Counted from the stretch's first letter, positions 1 through 5,276 are shown. The stretch is 5,276 nt of DNA from JBBQZL01 sp038207745 (GCA_038207745.1 JBBQZL010000185.1:1-5276); one strand, 5' to 3'. Notes: generated by a model not told the origin, from the letters alone. Numbers and translations are program-made.

Positions 1-9
1 ATCTGACTC

Positions 10-15
10 GGAGGT
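10..15 (+). promoter_or_regulatory. Shine-Dalgarno site of nfo
   Basis: GGAGGT is a perfect anti-16S match 11 nt before the nfo ATG. The spacing is longer than the optimum, but it is the only strong ribosome binding site in front of any start in the window. It supports ATG 27 and leadered translation of nfo. The nfo promoter is not visible because the window begins here. Confidence 0.65.
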
Positions 16-26
16 CTTTTCCACTC

Positions 27-911
27 ATGTTGATCGGTGCTCACGTTTCGACGGCCGGGGGACTCGACAAGGCTGTCGGCCGCGGCGTTGACATTGGCTG
101 CGAGGCTATCCAGATCTTCAACCAAAGCCCCCGCATGTGGCGGCCGACGAACTACGGCGAGGAAGATTTCGCGGCCTTCCGCGAGGCGATGGATGACTCG
201 CCGATCGAGGCGGTCGTAATTCACGCCGTCTACCTGATCAACTGCGCGACCAATGACCCGGAGCTGCGGCAGAAATCCCTGGCTGCACTCACCCATGCGC
301 TGAGGATCGGCGATGGCATCGGTGCCTCCGGCGTGGTCCTTCATCCGGGATCGCAGAAGGATCAACCGCTCCAGGCATCGCTCGAGCGCGCCGGTGGGGT
401 TATCGCCGAGGCGCTCGAAGAGTCGGATCGATGCTCATTGCTGATCGAGCAGACCGCCGGACACAAGGGTCTGCTCGGACGCGACTTCGATGAGGTGGCG
501 AGATTGATCGATCTGGCCGGCGGCGGGGATCGCCTCGGGCTCTGCCTCGACTCATGTCACATGTTCGTCCAGGGGATGGACATCATCGACCAGGGCCGAC
601 TCTCCGAGATCGTCGACGAGGCCGACGAGAAGGTCGGTCTCGATCGGCTTCGCTGCATCCACGTCAACGATTCGGCCGTGCCATTGGGTGCGCACCTCGA
701 CCGGCACGCCAACGTCGGCCAGGGCGAGATGGGCAAGAACGGGCTTGCCGCCTTCCTCTCGGAGCCGCGTTTCGAGGGCCTGCCGGCAACGCTCGAAACC
801 CCTGGGCCCGACAAGAGGGGCTCGGATGAATCCGAGATCAAGGCTGCGAGGAGGCAGCGCGGCGTCGGACTCAGACGACGCGCTGCAGCCTCGGAGGGCG
901 GTCCTACTTGA
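27..911 (+). CDS. nfo: Endonuclease IV (AP endonuclease)
   Basis: This 294-residue protein is a class II AP endonuclease, which cuts the DNA backbone 5' of abasic sites in base-excision repair. It opens with the family hallmark IGAHVSTAGGL (3-13). All nine metal ligands of the three-metal TIM barrel can be matched to E. coli Nfo: H66, H106 (VVLHPGS), E141 (LLIEQTAGHK), D175 and H178 (CLDSCH), H212 (IHVNDS), D225 and H227 (LDRH) and E257 (LETPG). Length is close to the usual 280-285 residues; the extra residues form a basic, then Gly/Ala-rich tail after about 275. ATG 27 is chosen because the conserved N-terminus begins at once and GGAGGT lies upstream. The gene converges on the acyl-CoA dehydrogenase with an 8-bp overlap of the 3' ends. 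Small family variations (IEQTAG, CLDSCH where IENTAG, CLDTCH are common) look harmless. Identification is secure; activity is inferred from intact ligands. Confidence 0.96.
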   Translation: MLIGAHVSTAGGLDKAVGRGVDIGCEAIQIFNQSPRMWRPTNYGEEDFAAFREAMDDSPIEAVVIHAVYLINCATNDPELRQKSLAALTHALRIGDGIGASGVVLHPGSQKDQPLQASLERAGGVIAEALEESDRCSLLIEQTAGHKGLLGRDFDEVARLIDLAGGGDRLGLCLDSCHMFVQGMDIIDQGRLSEIVDEADEKVGLDRLRCIHVNDSAVPLGAHLDRHANVGQGEMGKNGLAAFLSEPRFEGLPATLETPGPDKRGSDESEIKAARRQRGVGLRRRAAASEGGPT

Positions 912-2199
912 TGTGCATGCCCGTGATCGCCCTGGAGATCACGAGGCGCTGGATCTCTGAGGTTCCCTCGAAGATGTCGTAGATCTTCGCATCGCGGTGC
1001 ATCCGCTCAACCGGGAACTCGCGTGTGTAGCCGTTGCCACCCATGATCTGCATGGCCCGCTCGGTCACCCAGACGGCGACTTCGCCGGCCTTGAGCTTCG
1101 ACATCGACCCCTCGGCATTGTTGAACGGAACCTGGTTTCGGCCCATCCAGGCCGCACGCCAGACCAGGAGGCGTGCGGCATCGATCTCGAGCTTCATGTT
1201 CGCCAGTGTGAAGGCGATCGCCTGGTTCTCGACGATCTTGCGGCCGAACTGCTCTCGCTCCTTGGAGTAGTCGAGCGCGACCTCGTAGGCGGCACGGGCG
1301 ACGCCGAGTGCCTGCGCACCAACGACCGGTCGGCTGGCCTCGAAGGTTGCCATCGCGGCCTGACCGCGGGACTTCTTGCCCTCACGAACGCGGGCCAGAC
1401 GCTGGTCGAGCTTCTCCTTGCCGCCCAGCAGGCATGAACCGGGGACGCGGCAATCATCGAGATGGACATCCGCCGTGTGTGAGGCGCGAAGACCGTGCTT
1501 CTTGACCTTCGAGCCCTGCTCGCAGCCCTTGGTCCCGGGAGGAATGATGAACGCGGCATGGGCGCGCGAGCCAAGCTCGCGGTCGACCGTGGCGATCACG
1601 ACGTGGACATCGGCGATGCCGCCATTGGTGGCCCATGCCTTCTGGCCATTGATGACCCACTCGTCCTTCGCCTCGTCGTACTTTGCCGAGGTGCGGACGG
1701 CCGAGACATCAGACCCCGCGTCCGGTTCAGATGAGCAGAAGGCGGCAACCTTGACGTCATCCGGGGTGCCAAAGCACTGCGGCACCCATTCGCCCATCTG
1801 CTCGGGTGTTCCCTGTCCGAAGATCGCAGCCACGGCGAGCGTCGTACCCATGATCGCCATTCCGATTCCGGCGTCACCCCAGAACAACTCCTCGTTGACG
1901 ACGGGAAGCATCAGACCGGTCTCATCGCCGAAGAACTGCGCAAGTCCTTCAAAGCCATAGAGGCCGATCTTGGCTGCCTCCTGGATGATCGGCCAGGGTG
2001 TTTCCTCGCGCTCGTCCCACTCGGATGCGGCCGGGCGAACCACGTTCTCCGCGAAGCCATGGACCCACTCCCGAACGTCCTTCTGGTCCTGCGTCAACTC
2101 GAGGCTGAAAGGCTTCTCAGCGATCTCGGGAGCGTTGCCATTCCCGTTCGTCGTCTCCTCGACAATCTTCTCAGCTGTAAGAATCTCTGTTTCAGTCAT
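904..2199 (-). CDS. Acyl-CoA dehydrogenase (FadE/ACAD family)
   Basis: This 431-residue flavoenzyme should introduce the trans-2,3 double bond into an acyl-CoA, the first step of beta-oxidation, passing electrons to ETF. CSSEPDAGSDVSA (155-167) is close to the first ACAD signature and precedes the beta domain (INGQKAWATNGG, 183-194). The second signature runs from Q384 to D403 (QIMGGNGYTRE...RMHRD) and fits the PROSITE pattern. E411 in IFEGTSEIQ is at the position of the catalytic base of medium-chain enzymes (E376). EREQFGRKI (314-322) is the usual helical-domain motif. Two additions stand out: an acidic, poorly conserved N-terminus (about 1-30) and a charged insert at about 260-281 before the C-terminal helical domain. 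ATG 2199 is favoured by a -10-like TAACAT exactly 6 nt upstream. Chain length and type of substrate cannot be read from the sequence. The neighbouring crotonase makes a fatty or branched acyl-CoA plausible. Confidence 0.94.
   Translation of the reverse strand: MTETEILTAEKIVEETTNGNGNAPEIAEKPFSLELTQDQKDVREWVHGFAENVVRPAASEWDEREETPWPIIQEAAKIGLYGFEGLAQFFGDETGLMLPVVNEELFWGDAGIGMAIMGTTLAVAAIFGQGTPEQMGEWVPQCFGTPDDVKVAAFCSSEPDAGSDVSAVRTSAKYDEAKDEWVINGQKAWATNGGIADVHVVIATVDRELGSRAHAAFIIPPGTKGCEQGSKVKKHGLRASHTADVHLDDCRVPGSCLLGGKEKLDQRLARVREGKKSRGQAAMATFEASRPVVGAQALGVARAAYEVALDYSKEREQFGRKIVENQAIAFTLANMKLEIDAARLLVWRAAWMGRNQVPFNNAEGSMSKLKAGEVAVWVTERAMQIMGGNGYTREFPVERMHRDAKIYDIFEGTSEIQRLVISRAITGMHIK
922..943 (+). 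repeat. Perfect 7-bp inverted repeat just past the nfo stop
   Basis: CGTGATC (922-928) and GATCACG (937-943) form a perfect 7-bp stem with an 8-nt loop, starting 11 nt after the nfo stop. It could act as an nfo terminator, but no T-tract follows. It also lies in codons for the conserved end of the dehydrogenase (around VISRAITG), so it may be a by-product of coding sequence. Confidence 0.25.
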
Positions 2200-2211
2200 G
2201 GTCCTATGTTA
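2200..2211 (-). promoter_or_regulatory. Putative leaderless promoter of the acyl-CoA dehydrogenase
   Basis: On the minus strand TAACAT (2206-2211) fits the actinobacterial -10 pattern TANNNT and is followed by six bases and then the ATG. This spacing puts the predicted transcription start on the A of the start codon. No -35 lies at 16-18 bp. TTGGCA (2233-2238) is present but with a 21-bp spacer. The only purine-rich stretch, AGGA, ends 2 nt before ATG, too close for normal Shine-Dalgarno pairing. Confidence 0.5.
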
Positions 2212-2234
2212 CACCAGATCATGTAAGGGTTGTG

Positions 2235-2287
2235 CCAACTCGCCCGGTCGGTGCTGCCGCGCCCTGGCGGCCCTTCCAACTCGCCCG
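2235..2287. repeat. 12-bp direct repeat upstream of the acyl-CoA dehydrogenase
   Basis: CCAACTCGCCCG occurs at 2235-2246 and again, identical, at 2276-2287. The start-to-start distance is 41 bp, close to four helical turns. The copy nearer the gene covers the -35 region of the dehydrogenase promoter. A small GC hairpin (GCCGC 2256-2260, GCGGC 2267-2271) lies between them. Function is unknown; a paired regulator site is one reading. The rest of this 138-bp gap holds no gene that I can support. Confidence 0.5.
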
Positions 2288-2337
2288 ACCACCGCCCCTC
2301 GCACGTCGCCTGACCACGTCCCCTCGAAGGTGCCCTT

Positions 2338-3138
2338 CTAGCGCCCTTCGAAGGTGGCGTTTCCGGGACCCTGGTCGAGGAAGGTTTCGACTGCCTTCTT
2401 CAGGTCCTTTGTGTCGAAGAGATTGCCGGCGGTTTCCGGGACCACGGCATCCGCACCGGGCACCCCATCTTCGATCTGGGCGCGGACGATGCGCTTGGTG
2501 GCGGCATGGGCCAGAGTCGGCCCCGTCGCGAGCCGGTTTGCGAATTTCCGGGCCCGGGCGTCAAAGCCTTCGTCCTCCCAGACACGGTTGACGACATTCC
2601 AGCGCTCGAGCGTGCCGGCCGGGAAGAGGGCGCCGGTCATGACCAGCTCACGGGCCCTGCCGGGGCCGGCCCTGTCTGCGATCCGCTGCGTCCCTCCCAT
2701 CGCCGGCGTCAAACCGACCACGGTTTCGACCAGTCCGAACTGCGCCGATTCCGCGGCGACGATCAGGTCACAGCCGAGAGCCAGCTCAAACGCGGCCGTC
2801 AGTGTCAGAGCATGAGCGGCAAAGACGGTCGGGTACGGCAGCCGCTCGATCCGGTGGATCACCTCAAGCAGATCGGTCCAGAGCGTTGCCGCATCAGCCG
2901 AGCTGAGCCCGTGAAAGACATCGACATCGACTCCGGCAGAGACGACGGCGCCTTCGGCCCGCACGAGCAGACCGCGGACACCCGGCTCCTCCAGCGCGTC
3001 GACGTGGCCCCTCAAGGCCTCGATCATCGAGCTGTCGAAGAGATTGAGCGGCGGATGATCGATGGTCATCACAGCAAGCGCCCCCTGCCGCTCCAGTCGA
3101 AGTGGCCCGGCCGCCGTCGCTCCGCTCTCAGTCGTCAT
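2338..3138 (-). CDS. Enoyl-CoA hydratase/isomerase family protein (crotonase)
   Basis: This 266-residue crotonase-fold protein probably hydrates or isomerises an enoyl-CoA, the step after acyl-CoA dehydrogenation. Seen in order: the N-terminal strand and HPPLNLFD (28-35), the first oxyanion/CoA loop SAGVD (67-71), the helix with the first acid E118 (FELALGCDL), AQFGLVE with the second acid E138, and GLTPAMGGTQR (142-152). E118 and E138 are exactly 20 residues apart, as are E144 and E164 of rat enoyl-CoA hydratase, so both catalytic glutamates appear present. The glycine-rich loop just before the first acid (NGxxLGGG in classical enzymes) reads HALTLTAA here, putting Ala115 at the Gly141 position. 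ATG 3138 is chosen because the family homology begins soon after it and a good promoter lies just upstream; the frame stays open to about 4398 only because of high GC. The C-terminal region (EGFDARARKFANRLATGP) is typical. The exact substrate is unknown. Confidence 0.92.
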   Translation of the reverse strand: MTTESGATAAGPLRLERQGALAVMTIDHPPLNLFDSSMIEALRGHVDALEEPGVRGLLVRAEGAVVSAGVDVDVFHGLSSADAATLWTDLLEVIHRIERLPYPTVFAAHALTLTAAFELALGCDLIVAAESAQFGLVETVVGLTPAMGGTQRIADRAGPGRARELVMTGALFPAGTLERWNVVNRVWEDEGFDARARKFANRLATGPTLAHAATKRIVRAQIEDGVPGADAVVPETAGNLFDTKDLKKAVETFLDQGPGNATFEGR

Positions 3139-3172
3139 GCACCGATTATGCCTACCCGAGCCCGCTTTCCAA
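3139..3172 (-). promoter_or_regulatory. Putative leaderless promoter of the crotonase gene
   Basis: On the minus strand TTGGAA (3167-3172; 4 of 6 consensus bases) and CATAAT (3145-3150; 5 of 6) are separated by 16 bp. The -10 is followed by exactly six bases and the ATG, so transcription should begin on or beside the start codon. No Shine-Dalgarno sequence is found at 5-10 nt. It is the best-formed promoter in the window and suggests this gene is transcribed separately from the upstream Cys-rich gene. Confidence 0.55.
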
Positions 3173-3250
3173 CGCCTCCACGCGCAACGAGGCGCTATTC
3201 CCACGGCACCGGTAGGCCGCCCAGCAGGCGACAAAGGGACCGCCTGACGG

Positions 3251-3299
3251 AGACTGGGGCGACATACCAACCGCAGCGGTAGTTTTGTCGCCCCGGTCT
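3251..3299 (-). terminator. Long stem-loop, probable terminator after the Cys-rich gene
   Basis: Arms at 3251-3264 and 3286-3299 pair over 14 positions with a single T/G mismatch; the inner 9 bp (GGGGCGACA with TGTCGCCCC) are perfect. The 21-nt loop contains a further small inverted repeat (ACCG 3270-3273 with CGGT 3277-3280). It lies 63 nt beyond the stop of the Cys-rich gene and upstream of the crotonase promoter, where a terminator is expected. No T-tract follows on either strand, so an intrinsic terminator of the T-less type, or a processing or regulatory structure, are both possible. Confidence 0.5.
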
Positions 3300-3316
3300 T
3301 CGCCGCTTGTTGCCTC

Positions 3317-3342
3317 CCCGGCGGGAGCCCGGGCCCGCCGGG
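3317..3342 (-). terminator. GC-rich hairpin after the Cys-rich gene
   Basis: CCCGGCGGG (3317-3325) and CCCGCCGGG (3334-3342) form a perfect all-GC 9-bp stem with an 8-nt loop, 20 nt past the stop codon. It would be very stable, but no T-tract follows. With the stem-loop at 3251-3299 it gives two hairpins in tandem in the 223-bp gap, which otherwise shows no gene. Confidence 0.45.
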
Positions 3343-3361
3343 ACGGCCGGGCCTTCGGCGG

Positions 3362-3763
3362 CTACTCCTGTTCCAGAACCTTGCGGAGGTCGAAGGCGCG
3401 CAGACCCTCCGGTCCATCGTCGTTGCAGTCGAAGAAGCGGGGGTTGACGCAGTCATACGAGGGACCGGTGCCCTCGTAGGCCCGCTCGACGGTGAACTGG
3501 CATTGGGGAAGGGTCTGGCCGGAGACCTTGATGCCCCCGAAGCCACCCGGCTCGAGCACCGCACCAAGCTCCACTTCGGTGTTGAAGACCCGGCGCATGC
3601 AGCCGATGAACTGCTCGCCGGAGAACATGTCGATGTGGCTGTAGAGGTATCGGCACCCGACCTCGATGCAGCCCTTCGGCTCAACCATCTTGTCGCAGAA
3701 TGAGCGACAGCGGCGGCACTCGCCGGATCGAGACTTACGCTCCTCGCGCTGATCAGCAGGCAT
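3362..3763 (-). CDS. Uncharacterised small cysteine-rich protein
   Basis: I cannot assign a function to this 133-residue protein. It has nine cysteines: C16, C19 and C23 (CxxCxxxC), C32 and C37 (GCIEVGC), C55, C88, C105 and C113, plus H43. That could hold zinc or an iron-sulfur cluster. The middle (RYLYSHIDMFSGEQFIGCMRR) and the later stretch LPQCQFTVERAYEG look like a folded, conserved domain. A charged N-terminus (1-15) precedes it. No signal peptide or membrane segment is seen, so it is probably cytoplasmic. ATG 3763 is favoured because it keeps the first cysteine cluster and has TAAACT 6 nt upstream; the next in-frame ATG (residue 26) would lose C16, C19 and C23. It begins 61 nt after dnaE and is codirectional, but a repair or replication role is not shown. 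It is probably real: the antisense frames resemble nothing, and the Cys spacing is orderly. Confidence 0.82.
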   Translation of the reverse strand: MPADQREERKSRSGECRRCRSFCDKMVEPKGCIEVGCRYLYSHIDMFSGEQFIGCMRRVFNTEVELGAVLEPGGFGGIKVSGQTLPQCQFTVERAYEGTGPSYDCVNPRFFDCNDDGPEGLRAFDLRKVLEQE

Positions 3764-3782
3764 CTGCGGAGTTTAGAACTCC
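3764..3782 (-). promoter_or_regulatory. Putative leaderless promoter with overlapping palindrome, Cys-rich gene
   Basis: On the minus strand TAAACT (3770-3775) matches TANNNT and ends 6 nt before the ATG, the same geometry as the other two starts. No -35 or well-placed Shine-Dalgarno sequence is seen; the nearest GGAG is 15 nt from ATG. The -10 lies inside a perfect palindrome, GGAGTT (3768-3773), three bases, AACTCC (3777-3782), which could be an operator or an RNA hairpin. Confidence 0.45.
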
Positions 3783-3812
3783 ACGGCCATCGGCGGGTGG
3801 AAAACCGGCGAA

Positions 3813-3826
3813 GAGCCGCGAGGCTC
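3813..3826 (-). terminator. Weak hairpin at the dnaE stop codon
   Basis: GAGCC (3813-3817) and GGCTC (3822-3826) make a 5-bp stem with a 4-nt loop that overlaps the dnaE TGA (3825-3827). Downstream on the minus strand there is a short run of four T after several bases. It is too small for a confident terminator call. Confidence 0.22.
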
Positions 3827-5276
3827 AGGCAGCGTTGGCGGTGGTGCTGAGAAGGTCTTCGATCTGGGCCCTCAGGCCACCGGAGGGCTCGACGCGGAAC
3901 TCGGGGCCGAGGCAGAGCCGGCGCTCGCCATCGCGCGTGCGCATCACGAGGTGGACATCCGACTCGCCGCGGTGGTTCTCGAACAGCGACTTGAGGTCCT
4001 CGAGGAGATCCGATCGAAAGCGGGCGGCATCGAGCTGAACCATGACCGGCCCCTCGTCCTTTGCGATCTTCTTCGAGGCAATCGCGGTCGCCTTGTCGAT
4101 CTCCTCCTGGTTGGGATCGAAGACCTCGGCCTCCTGGACCACAAGCTTGGTCTCCCCCGCCTCCTTCTGATCGACCCGGCCCCGGACAAGCACGATCGCA
4201 TCCGGCTGGATGATCGAGGCGCTCTCGGCGGTGTCGGCCTTGAAGACCAGCATCTCGACCTGGCCCTCGATGTCGTCGAGGGTCGCGAACATCATCTGGT
4301 TGCCGCTCTTGGTGCGGATCTTCTTGTGCTCGGTGATGATCCCGCCGACGATCACCCATGAGTTGTCGGGCCTGGTCGAGAGCTCGGTGATCGAACAATC
4401 AACCCTTGCGCGCAGCGCGTCACGCACCTCGGAGAGGGGGTGCGACGACAGGTAGGTGCCGAGCGTCTCCTTTTCGAGCGCCAGCAACTCGCGCTGGTCG
4501 AACTCGACGGCAGAGATCAGCGGCCTGTGAACCGAGGCCCCGGTGTCACTGGTGGATCCCCCATCCGCCTCACCCATGTCGAAGATCGAGCCCTGTCCGA
4601 GCTGGGCGTCCTCCTGGGACTTCTGGCCGGCGGACTGAGCGGCGGGCAGGATGTCGAGCATGCCCTTGCGCGTCGCGCCGGTCGAGTCGAGGGCACCGCA
4701 TTTGATCAGGCACTCGATTGCCCGCTTGTTGACGGCACGCGTGTCGACTCGCTCACAGAAGTCCCAAAGCGACTCGATCGGCTTGTTCTCCCGCGCCCGC
4801 AGGATCGCATCGACCGCCGCGTGACCGACGTTCTTGACCGCGTCGAGGCCGAAACGGATCGCATTGCCGCTGACCACGAAGTCATGGCCGGACTCGTTGA
4901 CATCCGGCGGCAGGACCTCGATGCCCATCTCATCGCAGCGGTTGACGAAGAACGGGACCCTGTCCTTGGTGTTCATCACCGAGGAGATCACCGCCGCCAT
5001 GTACTCGGCAGGGTAGTTGGCCTTCAGGTATGCGGTGCGATACGAGATCAGCGCGTAGCAGGCTGCGTGTGACTTGTTGAAGGAGTAGTCGGCGGCAGCC
5101 TCCATAAGGCCCCAGAGCTTTTCCGCGACGTTGAGCCTGGTCCCGGAAGCGGCCATTCCATCGATGAAGTTCGACTTCATCGTCGCCATCAGCTTGCGGT
5201 CCTTCTTGCCGATTGCCTTGCGCAGGTCGTCGGCCTGCGCGGGCTCGAAGCCGGCCATCTGCTTGGCGATCTCCAT
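3825..5276 (-). CDS. dnaE: DNA polymerase III alpha subunit, C-terminal part (start outside window)
   Basis: These 483 residues are the C-terminal 40% or so of the replicative polymerase alpha subunit. The ATG at 5276 is internal: family proteins have about 700 residues more, including the PHP domain and the catalytic aspartates, which lie outside the window. Visible parts, numbered from the window edge: the end of the fingers region with FNKSHAACYALISYR (66-80) and LKANYPAEYMAAV (84-96), aligning with E. coli GFNKSHSAAYALVSY; a helix-hairpin-helix (RFGLDAVKNVGHAAVDAIL, 141-159); a clamp-binding motif QGSIF (228-232, at 4581-4595) of the QxxIF type; LGTYLSSHPL (272-281); an OB fold (about 307-386); and a tail of about 97 residues. 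The clamp motif and long tail favour DnaE1 over the mutagenic ImuC/DnaE2. The Gly/Ser/Asp-rich stretch after the clamp motif (233-247) looks like a flexible linker. No frameshift is seen. Confidence 0.97.
   Translation of the reverse strand: MEIAKQMAGFEPAQADDLRKAIGKKDRKLMATMKSNFIDGMAASGTRLNVAEKLWGLMEAAADYSFNKSHAACYALISYRTAYLKANYPAEYMAAVISSVMNTKDRVPFFVNRCDEMGIEVLPPDVNESGHDFVVSGNAIRFGLDAVKNVGHAAVDAILRARENKPIESLWDFCERVDTRAVNKRAIECLIKCGALDSTGATRKGMLDILPAAQSAGQKSQEDAQLGQGSIFDMGEADGGSTSDTGASVHRPLISAVEFDQRELLALEKETLGTYLSSHPLSEVRDALRARVDCSITELSTRPDNSWVIVGGIITEHKKIRTKSGNQMMFATLDDIEGQVEMLVFKADTAESASIIQPDAIVLVRGRVDQKEAGETKLVVQEAEVFDPNQEEIDKATAIASKKIAKDEGPVMVQLDAARFRSDLLEDLKSLFENHRGESDVHLVMRTRDGERRLCLGPEFRVEPSGGLRAQIEDLLSTTANAA

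Noticed and set aside
820..911. Possible frameshift at the end of nfo, because the tail after LETPG is unusually basic.
   Set aside because: The last metal ligand (E257) and the following GPDKRGSDESEI are in frame, and total length is only about ten residues above normal.
997..1960. Plus-strand frames of 146 and 194 codons opposite the acyl-CoA dehydrogenase.
   Set aside because: They are antisense to a clearly conserved enzyme, have no family motifs and show typical GC-shadow composition.
3139..3361. Small RNA or tRNA gene in the 223-bp gap.
   Set aside because: No cloverleaf or known RNA consensus is visible; the structure present is explained by terminator-like hairpins and a promoter.
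2338..4398. A single 686-codon minus-strand frame running from inside dnaE through the Cys-rich gene into the crotonase.
   Set aside because: Only its last 266 codons encode a recognisable protein. The upstream part is Arg/Pro/Ser-rich translation antisense to nothing and out of frame with dnaE and the Cys-rich gene, open only because of high GC.
3951..5072. Long plus-strand frames (136 and 210 codons) opposite dnaE.
   Set aside because: They mirror conserved DnaE codons and contain no recognisable domain or ribosome binding site.
5274..5276. ATG at the right edge as the true start of the polymerase subunit.
   Set aside because: It aligns within the middle of DnaE (before the GKK and FNKSH regions), so the gene continues beyond the window.

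Overview
The window is GC-rich (roughly 60-65% by eye) bacterial chromosome with tightly packed housekeeping and metabolic genes. Codon use, the DnaE C-terminal tail, the style of the acyl-CoA dehydrogenase, and starts that look leaderless all suggest an actinobacterium. Thermoleophilia (Solirubrobacterales-like) is my guess, but the phylum is inferred and the class is uncertain. There is no sign of a phage, insertion sequence, CRISPR array, tRNA or rRNA.

Layout, left to right. (1) 27-911 (+): a complete endonuclease IV (nfo) with all nine metal ligands. (2) 904-2199 (-): an acyl-CoA dehydrogenase whose stop codon overlaps the nfo tail by 8 bp, so the two converge. (3) 2200-2337: a 138-bp gap with the dehydrogenase promoter and a 12-bp direct repeat. 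(4) 2338-3138 (-): an enoyl-CoA hydratase/isomerase-family protein. (5) 3139-3361: a 223-bp gap with the best promoter in the window and at least two strong inverted repeats. (6) 3362-3763 (-): a 133-residue protein with nine cysteines that I cannot name. (7) 3825-5276 (-): the C-terminal 483 residues of the replicative DNA polymerase III alpha subunit, whose start lies beyond the right edge.

Four consecutive genes run right to left (dnaE, Cys-rich protein, crotonase, acyl-CoA dehydrogenase). They need not form one operon. Each of the three with a visible start has a -10-like hexamer exactly 6 nt before its ATG and no well-placed Shine-Dalgarno sequence, so each could be transcribed from its own promoter as a leaderless mRNA. 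nfo, in contrast, has GGAGGT upstream. The dehydrogenase and crotonase could carry out the first two steps of fatty-acid or other acyl-CoA beta-oxidation. DnaE and Nfo belong to replication and base-excision repair.

I see no clear new multi-gene system. The points most worth a second look are the leaderless start pattern, the uncharacterised Cys-rich protein with a palindrome over its promoter, the competing inverted repeats at 3225-3300, and the glycine-poor oxyanion loop of the crotonase.
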